Of a stretch of DNA of 64,000 nucleotides, positions 49,991 through 62,444 are shown in pieces. The DNA lies in contig CM022665.1 in the NCBI GenBank assembly GCA_012295275.1, forward strand, positions 12,280,976 to 12,344,975. Reading direction: 5' to 3'. Under the pieces are notes generated by a model that had not been told where the DNA came from, searched no databases, and was given only the letters and a program-made list of their open reading frames with translations. Source of the stretch: Chrysomallon squamiferum (lineage: Eukaryota > Mollusca > Gastropoda > Neomphalida > Peltospiridae). Each line of letters opens with the position of its first letter. The first letter of the stretch is position 1. Both the position numbers and the translations under genes were made by a program.

Positions 49991-50992
49991 TCACAAACAA
50001 ATAGCATGTTTAAAACTGCAGTAACCGAAGACAAATTTTCCAGATTTTAGACAGTACATGTTCATGTCGTAGAAACAGCCTTTTGATTTGCAGTCCACTT
50101 TAGTAAGTTTTGTACTCGGCAGTGAGTAAACTCCTGAAAATTAATAATTATTACACCGATAATTTACCAAGATATTTTTTTTAACTGAAAGCCTGTTCTT
50201 TTGCAATTATTCATCGTTATTAATTAAGATAAGGCGAATTTTTTTTTTTTTTTTTTTTAAATTACAAAAAAAAAAAGAAAGAAAAGAAAAATAAACCATA
50301 ACTTGAAGTTATGCAAAATTTATTTAGACTCTTTCTTCATAGTATTACCCACACAGATACACTTTAACGAAGCAATAAATTCGGAGATTTGATCTTTCGA
50401 CCTGTCGTGCTTCACCTCTGCTTTCTAACCTATACCTGCTGTATTTTTATTAATGATTTTACGAGAGTCGTAAGTCGGTGTGGTCAGTCCGCGGACCTGT
50501 TTTCAGATCAAATAAACACGCTGAATCTCAAATGCACTGACTGACAAGTTAGCACATACCATGTCTTTTAGCAAATTATACGTGGGATACTGGTTGGAAT
50601 GAGAACTCAGCATTTTTGATTAGATTGAAATGTTAAAAGTAAAGATAAAGTCATTTTGCACTACTGACTACATTTTGCCAATATTAAGCTTGCGTAAACA
50701 GTTTAACTGCTTTTAGTTCTAATTGTTCACGAATTTAGTTTATCAGTTCTGAAATTCAGATGCCAAAATTGCCTTAAATAGAAAATATCTAAATTGAACA
50801 ATTACGTAGCGGAAATAATATATCGAATTTCTCTTTAAAGTAAAACGTAATTGCACTGAAGTGGAGAAAATGATGAAATATTTGTCATGTAATGACTGCA
50901 TTACATTGGAGTTCATGTCATAAGTATTGTTAAGTTGATTCATTGTAATACTCCCGTTTAGAACAAACAGCACTTGGTCTGTATGACAGAAA

Positions 50993-51049
<57 letters not shown>

Positions 51050-51429
51050 CCAAGTAAATACGTAAGTAAGTTAAGAAATAAATAAAGGAATAAATAAATA
51101 CATAAATAAATAAATAAATAAATAAGCAAGCAATTACGTAAGTAAATTAAGAAATATACTAACGAATAAATAAATAAATAAATAAGCAAGTAAATACGTA
51201 AGTAAATAAATAAGTAAGTATCACATTTTCGCTGATTAGTTGGAACAGGTCTAAGTTGTTTTACAATATTTCATTACTCCAGTCCCACTGTATAGAAAAA
51301 CAGGTCAAATGGCAAGACTGTACAGATTCCCTTGCTCAAACAGTCGACACACAGTGTCACAGTAACTGGTATCGCGTCTTTGTAACAGTATTAATAAGTT
51401 GTTGTTGTTGTTTTTTCATTTTTTAAAAA

Positions 51430-51472
<43 letters not shown>

Positions 51473-51622
51473 TTTTTGTTGTTGTTGTTGTTGTTTTTGT
51501 CATTATTTCATAATCCACAATGATACTATAAAAACAGCAGAAACCCTAGATGAAAAGTTACGTTTTCACTTACCATTGACTGCGATCAGCAACATTAACA
51601 GAAAGTGACATATTCTAATCAT
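49991..51622 (-). CDS. Secreted cysteine-rich peptide of unknown function, 2 exons
   Basis: Exon 1 is 51574-51622 and exon 2 is 49991-50133, both read on the - strand. Joined they give 63 codons and TGA. Residues 1-20 form a signal peptide: a basic start, a hydrophobic core rich in Leu and Ile at about 7-15, and small residues before a likely cut near Ser20. The mature part is about 43 residues with Lys and aromatic residues and cysteines at 31, 36, 44, 55 and 62 (spacing x4, x7, x10, x6). Five is an odd number, which would leave one free, form a dimer, or mean that a further exon exists. The donor GTAAGT and acceptor ATTTTCAG are both good and the phase fits, which is hard to get by chance. 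I do not recognise the family. The segment around GCFYD and SGKFVFG vaguely recalls von Willebrand C-type modules. It could be a hormone, a defence peptide, a toxin-like peptide or a shell or mucus protein; nothing in the sequence decides. Confidence 0.6.
50998..51230. repeat. (AAAT)n tract with higher-order structure
   Basis: A pure AAAT tract is followed by three degenerate copies of a unit containing AAGTAAATACGTAAGTAA, starting near 51047, 51124 and 51183. The units are separated by AAAT tracts. Confidence 0.85.
51427..51495. repeat. (TTA)n and (TTG)n microsatellites
   Basis: A TTA tract at 51427-51472 followed by T-rich sequence and TTG repeats. Confidence 0.93.
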
Positions 51623-54333
51623 GTTGTTTTCCTAAAACGAGAATAATAAAAGAATAGAAAACAGCCTAAATATACTATGTATATTTCCTTTTAATTCTTA
51701 TTTATTATTTTATTTCTTTTATTTATTTATTTATTTATTTATGTTCTAGACGCTATTTTTTTTTTTTTTGTAATAATAACACACAACGATAATAATATTA
51801 TTACTAAATGTCTGAGAGTATGTCTGGAGATTGCCTTTTCCTGTGATATAATTTATATCTTAGAAATGAATAAATATATTTGATAGATATCCTCTGTTAT
51901 TACTAAAAATCCTTGCCTTACTTCAGTTCGGATCATCAGATATACGCATTCTGTTTTACTTACCAAAATCTCGCACTCTTAAATAAACCTGCACACGCGT
52001 AGCTGCGCACGCATACGCAATTGAATATACGTAATTTCCGCCGTATGAATGTATTATCCATCGCACGTAGTTCTGTGTTATTCGTCAAACCCGGCTACAA
52101 ACGGGAAATATTTAAGTACTAATATCTGAATGACCCTTACGTCTACAACTGGTCATGAATACTATAACTGGCCTATTGCCTTAGTGACCCTACGTTACAA
52201 AACCAAGATACGTAATTTGTCCTTAAAAACGTGGGAAAGGTGCATCGACTTCAAGCCACTGGTTCTTGTTATACTGCCTCTTGCGTGTATTTATCTTAAA
52301 TATTTATTTTTTCGTTAGGATAATTTTATGTATATAATTCAGTAATATAGAGATCATACAGATAGATCGATAGATAGATAGATAGATAGATAGACAGGAA
52401 GATAGATAGATTGATAGCTTCATTGATTGATTGATATTCAGAAATAAAAGATTTCATATGCATAATAATAAAATATACATATTCAAGAATCATGCATTTA
52501 ATAGTGAAAATACAGATATTCAGAAATCATATACATATTCATCGCAGTAAAAATATAGTTCATAAAGAATAAACACAGAACATTATGTCATTTATGTCTC
52601 ATTTAAGTACTGCATCAAATAAATACCGAATTATATGCTATAGCAATTAATTTAAGTGAATGAGAACAACGTAAATGTCCATGATGGTGATAGTGAAAAT
52701 GATGATGATGATGATGATAATGACCACTGCAGTGATATTAACCGTCAAGAATGAAAACTATAGAAAGCCAGATCTATTGCATTTTGTTTTACCATAACAT
52801 AAATAATTCAGGAAGGCATTTAATTTTTTAAATTTAAAAACCGTAATATAAGAGATAATTTAGATATGAAAAAAACACACAACACGAAAAAAACACACAC
52901 ACACACACACACACGCGCATACACATACACACAAACACACACACACATACACACAGAGAAAGAAAGAAAATAAATAACCGATTCGTACAACACATGTCGG
53001 TCCCTGTGATAGAAGAAACGTATTGTGCTTGGTAATTCTTTATTTACTAACATTTTCTTTGTAATCTTAGAATATCAAATTTTTTATTTTATTTCATTTG
53101 CCTACAGCTACATAATTATTATATATGTTAGTTACAGAAATAATCCCTGTAGCGATAAACAATCAAATAAATAATGATGCCAATTGTGCAACTGTTCTGT
53201 TATATTGCTCACAAAATGCTGCATATTTGGCATACTGTATCGATTTATCATTGATTCCTTATGGTGCACTGATCATAATATTTAGTATAAATTGTGTAAT
53301 GTTTATAGAACAAGTTTCAGATCACATACAAAACAGGTCAAAGGCGTATGATACGAATGAATAAATGATTTGTATTTAACGGTATCGCAGAACATTTTAA
53401 TATTAGCAATTATTAGCTTTAGTTGGGGTTTTTTATTTAATAACGACAACAGAGAGTTCCTGGAATGACAACTTTTGTTGATTATCAGTAATGAATCCTT
53501 GATGGTCATGACGACATTCATAATGAAACTTGTACTTAGTTCATCTGATCCCGGGTATCTTTACATCGGACACAAGTGTACTAATCATTGCGTGTGTTGA
53601 TACACTGTACTAACAGCATATGACACGGTTTGTTTTCGTTTCGGCAGGTTAACAGTATCTGGAAAGTGATGGATTTTGCTTATATTTTGCAACAACTGAG
53701 GAAAACTGTAATTCAGTAATATATCTTAGTACTGACATTGAAACCATTCTATAACCTATACTGTATTTAATTAGTTTAATATATTTATATATTCTGGTAG
53801 CATGGCGTATCGTGTTCTTCGCAGCAATGTAATTTTATGGAGATTTATATATTAATAAAGTAGAGCTATGAATGTTAATGCTGAACATCAAAATTAATAC
53901 GTGCTCTGTGTCAAAGCAGGAACTGAAAGGAATTAAGAAGCATTTATATGATTCAGAGAAGAACTATAATAAGAAGCAATATTCACAGATCGACCTGAGA
54001 GAATCCTTTCTGAAAATAATCTTGTAAAATAAGGACAGATGAATCATAAAAAAAGGACGGGGGTGGTTTATTATAATCTTTCATTTTGCAGTGACAAGGG
54101 CGGATATTAAACTGTGAACGAAAAAACAAGAAATATTTAGAAATGAAAAAAGCAAAAACAAATCACACACACCAAAAATAGGGCCATGACTGATGCTTAA
54201 TATACCAGTAAAGTATAAAACGTGTTTCTTCTTCTTTTTTTAATTTGTATATGTATTTGAGTATGTGTGCATGCATTTAGTATGTATGTGTGTACTTAGG
54301 AATTAACATTATGTTGTCTTATGTACTACGTCT

Positions 54334-54361
54334 GATTAGACTCTGCACATAGAGTCTAATC
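54334..54361. other. Perfect 11-bp hairpin next to the SINE
   Basis: GATTAGACTCT is followed by a six-base loop and its exact reverse complement. It adjoins the 3' side of the tRNA-like head and may belong to the same SINE body. Confidence 0.7.
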
Positions 54362-54367
54362 ACGACC

Positions 54368-54462
54368 TCACAAACATCAAATGCCACTGATGAGATTCGA
54401 ACGTATGGCTTCCATTCGCCCATACTCCGAAGGCGGGCGACGAAGGCACTCGGCCATCGAAA
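54368..54462 (-). mobile_element. tRNA-derived SINE head or tRNA pseudogene
   Basis: On the - strand an A-box-like GATGGCCGAGTGC (54447-54459) is followed about 45 bases later by a B-box GTTCGAATCTC (54392-54402), the spacing and sequence of a tRNA(Ser/Leu)-type internal promoter. The segment is GC-rich compared with its surroundings. A complete cloverleaf does not form, so it reads as a SINE head or decayed tRNA rather than a working tRNA gene. Confidence 0.55.
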
Positions 54463-54481
54463 TAATTTTATGCATTCATGT

Positions 54482-54484
<3 letters not shown>

Positions 54485-54517
<33 letters not shown>

Positions 54518-54552
54518 GTGTGTGTGTGTATGTGTGTGTGTATGTGTGTGTC
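54485..54552. repeat. (AT)n(GT)n compound microsatellite
   Basis: An AT tract followed by GT/GTAT repeats, at the 5' side of the SINE-like segment. Confidence 0.93.
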
Positions 54553-55188
54553 TGCGTACATTATTAATTTGACCAAGTGGTGACCGTAAGTTAATACACT
54601 ACATAAATGTTCGACAAAAATCTCTACAATGACAATGATAATCGCGATGATTATAAAAATACGATATAGGTTGTCCCTGTTCCTTTTCCGGCGTGTCTGA
54701 TTTGACCTGGCAATGAATATATGGATGAATGAAAGAATTAAAAAAAAAAGAAGAAGAAGAAGAAAAGAAAGAACGGATGGTTGATGTAGTTAAATAAATT
54801 TACAAAAGAATATAAAAAAAAAATTTGGGAAGAAATAATTATAAAGTAACAAAACATACATAAAAATATACCACAGATATAACGCCATTAACAATCCTGT
54901 CCAAGTAAAACGTATAAATTGAAATCATGGTATCTTACACCCATCATATCAACTTAACTGAAAAGCTAAGAAGCAAAAACAAAAAAGAAACATAAAATTT
55001 ATTTTAAAAACAATTTATATGTAAATTATATAGTATTTACCAGGTATATTAAAAACGTAAAAGCACGCCGTAAGAAATGACGCAATAAAATAAAGTGATT
55101 CACAAACACATACGTCATTTATAACTTCCCTCAACTAGCCAAACAAACATTGTATGAGGAAGCATATCAAGTATATGAAATGAAACAC

Positions 55189-55189
<1 letters not shown>

Positions 55190-55262
<73 letters not shown>

Positions 55263-55290
55263 TGATGATGATGATGATAATGATGATGGT
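55190..55290. repeat. (AAT)n / (GAT)n microsatellite
   Basis: An AAT tract passing into GAT repeats, inside the diverged repeat array. Confidence 0.95.
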
Positions 55291-55449
55291 ACTCTGAATA
55301 CACGGTGAAATAAAATATGTAATAAATATATTCATTAGTTATAACTTATTTAACCAAATACCATACTGTACGAGAATTGTTTTTATCCTATAGTTTAAAT
55401 ATATCAAAACACGAAATACGAGGTGGGGGGAGAAAGAAAGAAAAAAAAA

Positions 55450-55494
<45 letters not shown>

Positions 55495-56067
55495 CTGAAT
55501 ATACTGTAAAATAAAACACATAATATAAATATACTATGCAAAGTTGATAATAGGCCTAGGCTAATTAGGAAATATAGGCCCCTTTCAAAATTCTCATTCA
55601 ATATTTTTGAAATCAGTGTTCAGTACAAATGATATATTTACGTGTGTATATATGTACATATAGTGTATATGAAGTACTTACAAGTAACAGAACGTAAGAA
55701 AAACTGGAAAGCTTTTGAAAGGTAACGCAATCTATTTTGTATAAGATGTGTTCTGACAACACAGTACTGTAATAAGAAAGAGTGAATACTACAATACATT
55801 TACGTTTATTCTGTATTTGGAATTTCGTATTGCGAAATGATTACTAAAAGTTGTATGCCCTAGCTACCTGACCTCACTCATGTCTTAGGAATAGTGCAAG
55901 AATACTTAGAAAGAAATAATAGCGTAAATTACAGTAAAATAAAATAATAATAAACTTATACATCAGTTATAACTTACCTCGGCTACGCAAATTAAATGTT
56001 ACAATGAGTTAAGTCCTAATACATATATACATATCAAAAACACAATAAAATAAAAGACGACCAACGA

Positions 56068-56072
<5 letters not shown>

Positions 56073-56145
<73 letters not shown>
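56073..56145. repeat. (CA)n microsatellite
   Basis: A CA tract of about 73 bases inside the diverged repeat array. Confidence 0.96.
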
Positions 56146-56147
<2 letters not shown>

Positions 56148-57107
56148 AATATAATAGTAAAACAGAGTAAATAATAAATATATATCTCAACTATATATTG
56201 CAAAGAATTTCACGAGAATGTTTGGCTGTTTTTTTGTTTTGTTTTTAGTTTTTTTTTTTTTTTTTTCCTTTTTTTTTTTTTTTCTGGTTATATGGTATCA
56301 ATACATCAATAAAATGACAATAAAGTGAAAAATGACTGACTAAAACAATAAAACAAAGTAAAAAAAAAAATATATATATACTAATAATGATATACATCTG
56401 TTATACTTACCTGGACTAACAAGTACGTATCATACGACATCAATAAAATGAAGAACACGCAAAAAACAAGAAAGCGAAAAACGGTTAAAATAAAACAATG
56501 AAATAAAGTAAAATGATAATCATACACATCAGTCGTAACTCACCTTAACAAAAACAATACACAAATTATGCAAGAGAAAAGTATTTTATCCTATGGTGTC
56601 AACTTGTCTTGATTGCGATCTTCAAAGAAATGGCGTATCGTATGAGATGCTGTATCTAGCGTGGACATTTGCCTCAAATAACGAGATGTTTTTGTCATGC
56701 ATGTAGTTTAACACGTACGTATGATCTGTGCCTAGACCAGCGACTATGATTAACAGAAAATGTCTATTAAAACTCCCTTGATGGCGTTTCCTGGCACATA
56801 GAGGGCAGTTAATGGTCTGCGACGTTGTGATATTACCAAAGGAAAAGGGTGGTGGCAAATCAAAGAAAAATTCAAATATTTAAGGATGTTTGGGTGGCAT
56901 TAAAAATAGAAGAAAAGGAAAAATAGTAAATTTTTTTTTTTTTTTTGTTTAAATTTATTTTTAAATATATATATTTTTTTTAATAGGGTAATTAAAGTTA
57001 ATGGTGTTATTCAAAGTATGATGCAATGGTTTTACGACTGTGGGAATAATCTGAATTTGTAGCCTGATGGAATACGATATCGTGTAAACACGTAAGTAAG
57101 TGCGTAT

Positions 57108-57108
57108 G

Positions 57109-57143
<35 letters not shown>

Positions 57144-57370
57144 ATTAAATTAAATTAAATTAAATTAAATTAAATTAAATTAAATTAAATTAAATTAAAT
57201 TGATAAATAAATTAATTAATCAATTAATTAATTTAGCTTAAGTAAAGCAATAAATAACTAAAATAACCAACAAACTAACTAAATAAATAAATATTAAATA
57301 ATTAAATTAAATTAAACAAAACTAATCTAAATAAACATATTAATTAAATCAGTTAATTAATTTAATTTAA
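57108..57370. repeat. (AAAT)n and (AAATT)n repeats
   Basis: An AAAT tract passes into a pentanucleotide AAATT tract up to about 57200, then into degenerate AATT-rich sequence. Confidence 0.9.
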
Positions 57371-59196
57371 ACAAAATAATAAATAACTCAAATAACTAAC
57401 AAACTAAATAATAAATAAATAAATGCATATATAAATAAATATAATACAAACTATAAGTTTAAAGTAATTAAATTAGAATAGTAAAAAATAATAAGAATAA
57501 TAAAATAGCTAAGAAAAATAATAAGTAAGTATTATTAATTAATTAATTATTAAAACAACAAAATCAAATAACTTTATGAATTAAACAGAACAGAAAAATA
57601 TATAAATTTAAAAAAATACATGCTATAACATAACAACATAACATAACATGACAAATATATCATAACACGACAAACGTAATAACATAAAACATGATAAAAA
57701 TAACATAACAACAAACACTATAAAATAATGTAATATAATGTGCATGCATTAATTTCTTTGTATGTGCGTACTGTAACCTTACATTCACTATCTAACAACG
57801 GCTGTTAAAACCTGTTTTCGACTCTGAGTTCGAATCTTAAAGAGGATTAAACCGATACGGAATCGCCGTAACGAACAGAAATTTGGAAACGAGCAGACTG
57901 TACACTCTTTCAAAACGATAGGCCTGTACATGAGATTAACGTTAGAAAGAAACCTGTTGAGAGTTGTAATATCACCTCTTATCTAATAAAAAGGACAGTG
58001 TCCTGTGAGAACGAAAGTAATTGGCAATGAAGTTAATTATCAGCTTTAATAAGCAAACATGCATAGGTTCATATGTACATAAGTACATGCATAAAATGTA
58101 TTACATTCATACATCCATACATATACATACAAGGTTAAATATATAAACTGCACAAAAAAACCAACCAACAAACAAACAAACAAACAAAAAAACCATAATA
58201 TAAAATATAAAATTCAATAAAAAAAATAAAGAAAAAAAAAAAAAAAATAAAAAACACATAATAGAAAACATAAAATTCAGTAAAAAATAAAATATAATAA
58301 AAACATTTTTTATACAAAAATTATTTTCGACTTTATGATACACATTTTTAAATTCTGACATTAAGTTCCAGACACTTTTAATATGTTGTGCAATAACGGA
58401 ACGTGATTGAAGTATACCTAAAAGGTCACATAACGGTAAATGCTAAATGCAATAGAGAAGCTTTGTTGCGTAATCAGTATTTAATGAGAGGAAAATGGCT
58501 TAGCAGCAGAGCAGCGACAGGTCCTAGGATCAACCCACCTCGGTGTACGCTTTGTGTTACTCATGTACTGTACGGTTTGTTATACAGACAGTTCAATACA
58601 CTTGACTGTCCTAGTAGGGCGAACAAGTGAGCAGAGTTGATAACATTCTGGAAGAAATAGGAAAGTATGAAAGGGTTTTAAGGTACGCTGAATATGAATT
58701 TAAAGGGGAACAAGCGATATGGATAAAGTTGTTAATAGTTCATAATTACAGTTATTTGTGGAAGGCCTGAAAAAATATTAATTGTTTTTGTTGTTGTTGT
58801 TTGTTTGTTTGTTTGTTTGTTTGCTTGTTGTTTGTTTTTAATAGCTAATATTAAAATGTGTTGCGATGCCATTAATTATGAATTCGTTCGTAATCTTGGA
58901 CGTGTAATTCAGCTATGAATATGCTTATCAAAGGGGGGAAAAAAAATGTAGTGAAAAACTTAAATCATGTAATGTTAGAAAGTATTAAGAGAAAAACAAA
59001 GAAACAAATAAATAAGCAAGCAAACAAACAAATCAAACAAATAAAAATAAAAATAAATAAATAGGAAATAGGACAAATAAAGAAGGCAGGAGAAAAAGAA
59101 AACAATTATCTATCGTCTATTTTGTTAATAATAAACAAAAAACTTTTGGAACACCGATGTAAATGAATTGCCGAGCGTGGTATCTGGTGACATTTC

Positions 59197-59379
59197 AAAA
59201 TAGAATTCCTTTCCAACATCCTTTATAACCGGCAACCGATCTTTCACAGTGAAAAAATTCACTTGTTTCTAATGAACAAATTTAGTGTTTTCCTTCCGTG
59301 AATATAAAAGGAAATACTTTTCAAGGTTGTTCTCTGCTTTTGATGTTGTTATTACTATTACTATAACTATTACTATTAC
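59197..59379 (+). repeat. Left arm of a 183-bp inverted repeat
   Basis: This arm starts AAATAGAATTCC and ends within ACTATTACTATTACT. Its reverse complement recurs at 61786-61968 with one substitution (TATAACC versus TATATCC). Each arm continues inward into an ATT-type microsatellite, so the homology extends further. Outward, a shared GACATT shows that homology fades with an indel rather than stopping sharply. Confidence 0.95.
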
Positions 59380-61016
59380 TGTTATTATTATTATTATGAT
59401 TATTATTATTATTATCATTATTATTATTATTGTATTTTTTGGTATTGTTGCTGCTGTTAATGATAATGCTAATGTGTGCTTATACGTACATATGTCTGCA
59501 TCTATTTATATATGTAGGACTGTGTGTGTGTGTGTGTGTGTGTAACAGTATACATGTATCCTGGGGATGCATGTATGTATCTGTGTACGTACGTACGTAA
59601 GTATAAATAAATATAAGTAGGTATGTATGTATATACGTATGTGTTTATTTGTATATGTTCCTATCATTTTTTTTTTTTTTTTTTTCTTTGTTTGTTGTTG
59701 TTGTTGTTTTTGCGCACACATATCCAAATATAATTGATATTAACTATGTAATGTTATTTTTAAAATATCAGATAAAAAAAAAAAAAAAAAAAATCGGCCA
59801 TCGCCCGTTAATTCCATTTTAAGCAAGGCGGACGTTTCCGGAAGTTCTTGACACGATCTGTCGTCAAATACAGCGAAGTGCTGTTCAAACTGACAAAGTG
59901 GTCAGTTAACTGTTTGAGATAAATGTGGAGCATGTACGTGCTGGTGTGGAAACCACAAAACAGTCGACGTTTTCACAGTTATTGAATTAAAGTTTTCGCA
60001 GCTGATAAGTTGATATCCTGACGAAAGAACTATGGGATAATTTGTGACATCATTGAAAGACTGTCTCTCCTTATTTTTATTTTTTTTTTTTTATTATTAT
60101 TATTATTTTTTTAATTTAATTTTAATATTATTAATATTAAAACTGCACATGTTTGATATAGTGGTCTGATGTTCAGGACAGGTATAATTAATGAAATCTT
60201 ACTCAGAAATAAGTTCAAGCTTTAAGTCCGTGAAGTCAACAAACTACGATTTCCAGTATTTGTGATTTAAAGAAATAATGTGGTCTTTACCGTGAGAACA
60301 TTTTTCAGTCTACATACTTCAAGTTTTTTATATTTATTTTATTTTATTTTATTTATTTATTTATTTATTTCGGATCAGTCGTAATAAGGAACCGTAACAA
60401 CAATAAAAAATAATTGCACGCTGCCATTTTCTTTTAGTGGTGAAACGTGCATCTGTGACTGCAGGGGAATAATAATAATAATAATAATAATAATCAGTCC
60501 GCCGTATACACGATGATGTATAAGTGTCATTTTATTATCATAGTATATTATGAACGATGACAGATTGTTCAAATCAAACAAAATAATAATTTGTAAATAT
60601 ACCAATGTTTTGTACCGCCATGGACACATTTAACACGGTTATATATCATTACAACTGACTATGACTGTAGCATACTTTTAATAATGGGTTTTCTGGAATA
60701 ATATGTCAATTAATTTTCATTTTTAATTACCTTAGAAATGGATAAAAAATAACATTTCGCTACGGGTGAATTATTAAAGATTCTAAAATATTTTGCACAT
60801 CTTTTTAACCAAAATCTAATTAAGTTATAATCTTAGACTTTAAATTTTGATTTTAATTATTATTATTATTATTATTAAGATCTTTCTGTTTCATTCGCAC
60901 ATGTTTAAAAATTACGTTCTAGTGTGGGTGTTTGCGACCCACTAAAACGTGTGTAACGTGACTGGTGGCGTGGATTCACAGATAATAATTCCACTTCAGC
61001 TAGAAAATGATCAAAT

Positions 61017-61060
61017 TTAATTTCGATTTGTGTAACTAAGCATCTGCTGTATCCTCTTCT
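61017..61060 (-). CDS. Candidate terminal exon of the ACCS-like gene
   Basis: After a CAG at 61063-61061, 44 bases complete a split codon and read EKRIQQMLSYTNRN-like residues to TAA at 61019-61017. The phase fits the one-base carry of the previous exon. The RIQQML helix matches the usual end of ACCS-like proteins, where a G-x-x-R-x-QQ-L helix follows WFR. The polypyrimidine tract is poor, so the acceptor is uncertain. The alternative is that the previous exon runs two codons further to TAG. Confidence 0.5.
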
Positions 61061-61743
61061 CTGATAACGCTGGGTTCGGCAGTTTCCGGAGGTAACGACT
61101 CGGATACGCACGCAGTTCTCGTAAAAATCAGAAGCGTGTCGTAGTTTAGATAGCGGGAGTGGATTTAGAAAGAACAGAGAGCGTTAACTGTGAATTACTG
61201 AGAAACAGCAAAACGATTTCATCATTGGAAATGAAGATGTGAATTAGGTTTTCTGATTATGAGTGACTATGAAAGATTTAATGACGAAATGAATATTCAA
61301 CTGCGCGGTCTGTGTGTGTATCAGCAGAATTAGACCATTCATAGGGTTTATTAAATCTTTGAAAAAGACAAACAAAAAATTAAAAAAAATTAAAAAACGG
61401 TAAAAAAAAAAAAAAGGTTACACTTGTCCAATAACAGCATTCGTAAATCAGCAATTTATATTTCTTTAAAGAGTTTACAGTTACAGACTAAATGCAAAAC
61501 GAAAATAAAAGTAGAGGGCAGTCGTACGTGTATGTTGCCGATACGAAACGAATCCTGTTTTAACACGCAAGCCTGCAGTTCATTTGTCACTCTGAATGAC
61601 ATTTACTGTCAGTTACCTAAAACTGGTTACTGTATTTAAATCCCAGCAAAATAACAACATTATGGACCTATCCAGTAATTGAGAAAAGAGTTCCTTTGTA
61701 CTGACTGTTACAAATTTCCAGTAAGATTAAATACAACAACAAC

Positions 61744-61786
<43 letters not shown>

Positions 61787-62410
61787 GTAATAGTAATAGT
61801 TATAGTAATAGTAATAACAACATCAAAAGCAGAGAACAACCTTGAAAAGTATTTCCTTTTATATTCACGGAAGGAAAACACTAAATTTGTTCATTAGAAA
61901 CAAGTGAATTTTTTCACTGTGAAAGATCGGTTGCCGGATATAAAGGATGTTGGAAAGGAATTCTATTTATAATGTCTTAAGTATATTTTATCTTACACTT
62001 TATAACAGTTGAATAATCACGGGTAAATACAGAAGTGAACAAATAAAATGTATTTTAAAATTTTAATAATAAGTTATATTTTTTATTCATATATACAAAG
62101 TGCTCATATTAAGAAAAATATACATATATACAGTATTTACGAATTCACTGGGTTTTTTTCAATATTTTTTTTACAGAAAAATACATTTTTTTACGTCATT
62201 TTATTAATAATTTTATATATTTTTAATTTTCTTTTTTATTTATTATCATTATATATATATATTTTTTTATTATTTATTTATTTTTTTTTTTTTTCGCAAT
62301 TTTTTCCATGACATATTTTCCTTGGATAACCATTTTCTTTTCTTTTCTTTTCCTCTTCCTTTCTTTTTTAAGTGTCTGTGTTATTTTCTTGGTTTATTTT
62401 ATAATTAGAA

Positions 62411-62444
<34 letters not shown>

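Larger units (their letters stand above)
50134..51573 (-). other. Intron of the cysteine-rich peptide gene
   Basis: A 1440-base intron with donor GTAAGT and acceptor TTTTCAG. It holds T- and A-runs near 50240 and a higher-order AAAT repeat at 50998-51230. A TTA/TTG tract lies at 51428-51495, close to the donor. Confidence 0.55.
55100..56560. repeat. Array of diverged repeats with AT-rich microsatellite cores
   Basis: The motif CATCAGTTATAACTTACCT or its decayed forms recurs near 55112, 55331, 55961, 56394 and 56526. The copies share following sequence (AACAAATAC..., ATCAAAACAC...), and a CTGAATATA start recurs near 55275, 55494 and 56145. Between them lie AAT tracts (55190-55290, 55450-55494) and a CA tract (56073-56145). 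On the - strand the three best copies contain a consensus 5' splice site (AG/GTAAGT or AG/GTGAGT). Confidence 0.6.
51623..61016. other. Intergenic DNA between the peptide gene and the aminotransferase gene
   Basis: No supported coding exon. It contains a tRNA-derived SINE (54368-54462), an array of diverged repeats with 5' splice-site motifs (55100-56560), AAAT/AAATT repeats (57100-57370) and one arm of a long inverted repeat (59197-59379). A hydrophobic frame at 53125-53364 and one at 56622-56858 have no recognised domain. Promoter elements of the peptide gene would lie just above 51622; none was recognised. Confidence 0.55.

Noticed and set aside
53125-53364. Hydrophobic 79-codon open frame
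   Set aside because: No recognised family, no splice signals that extend it; kept as chance ORF in AT-rich DNA.
57820-57845. B-box-like GAGTTCGAATCTT
   Set aside because: No A box of suitable form upstream; a chance match is likely.
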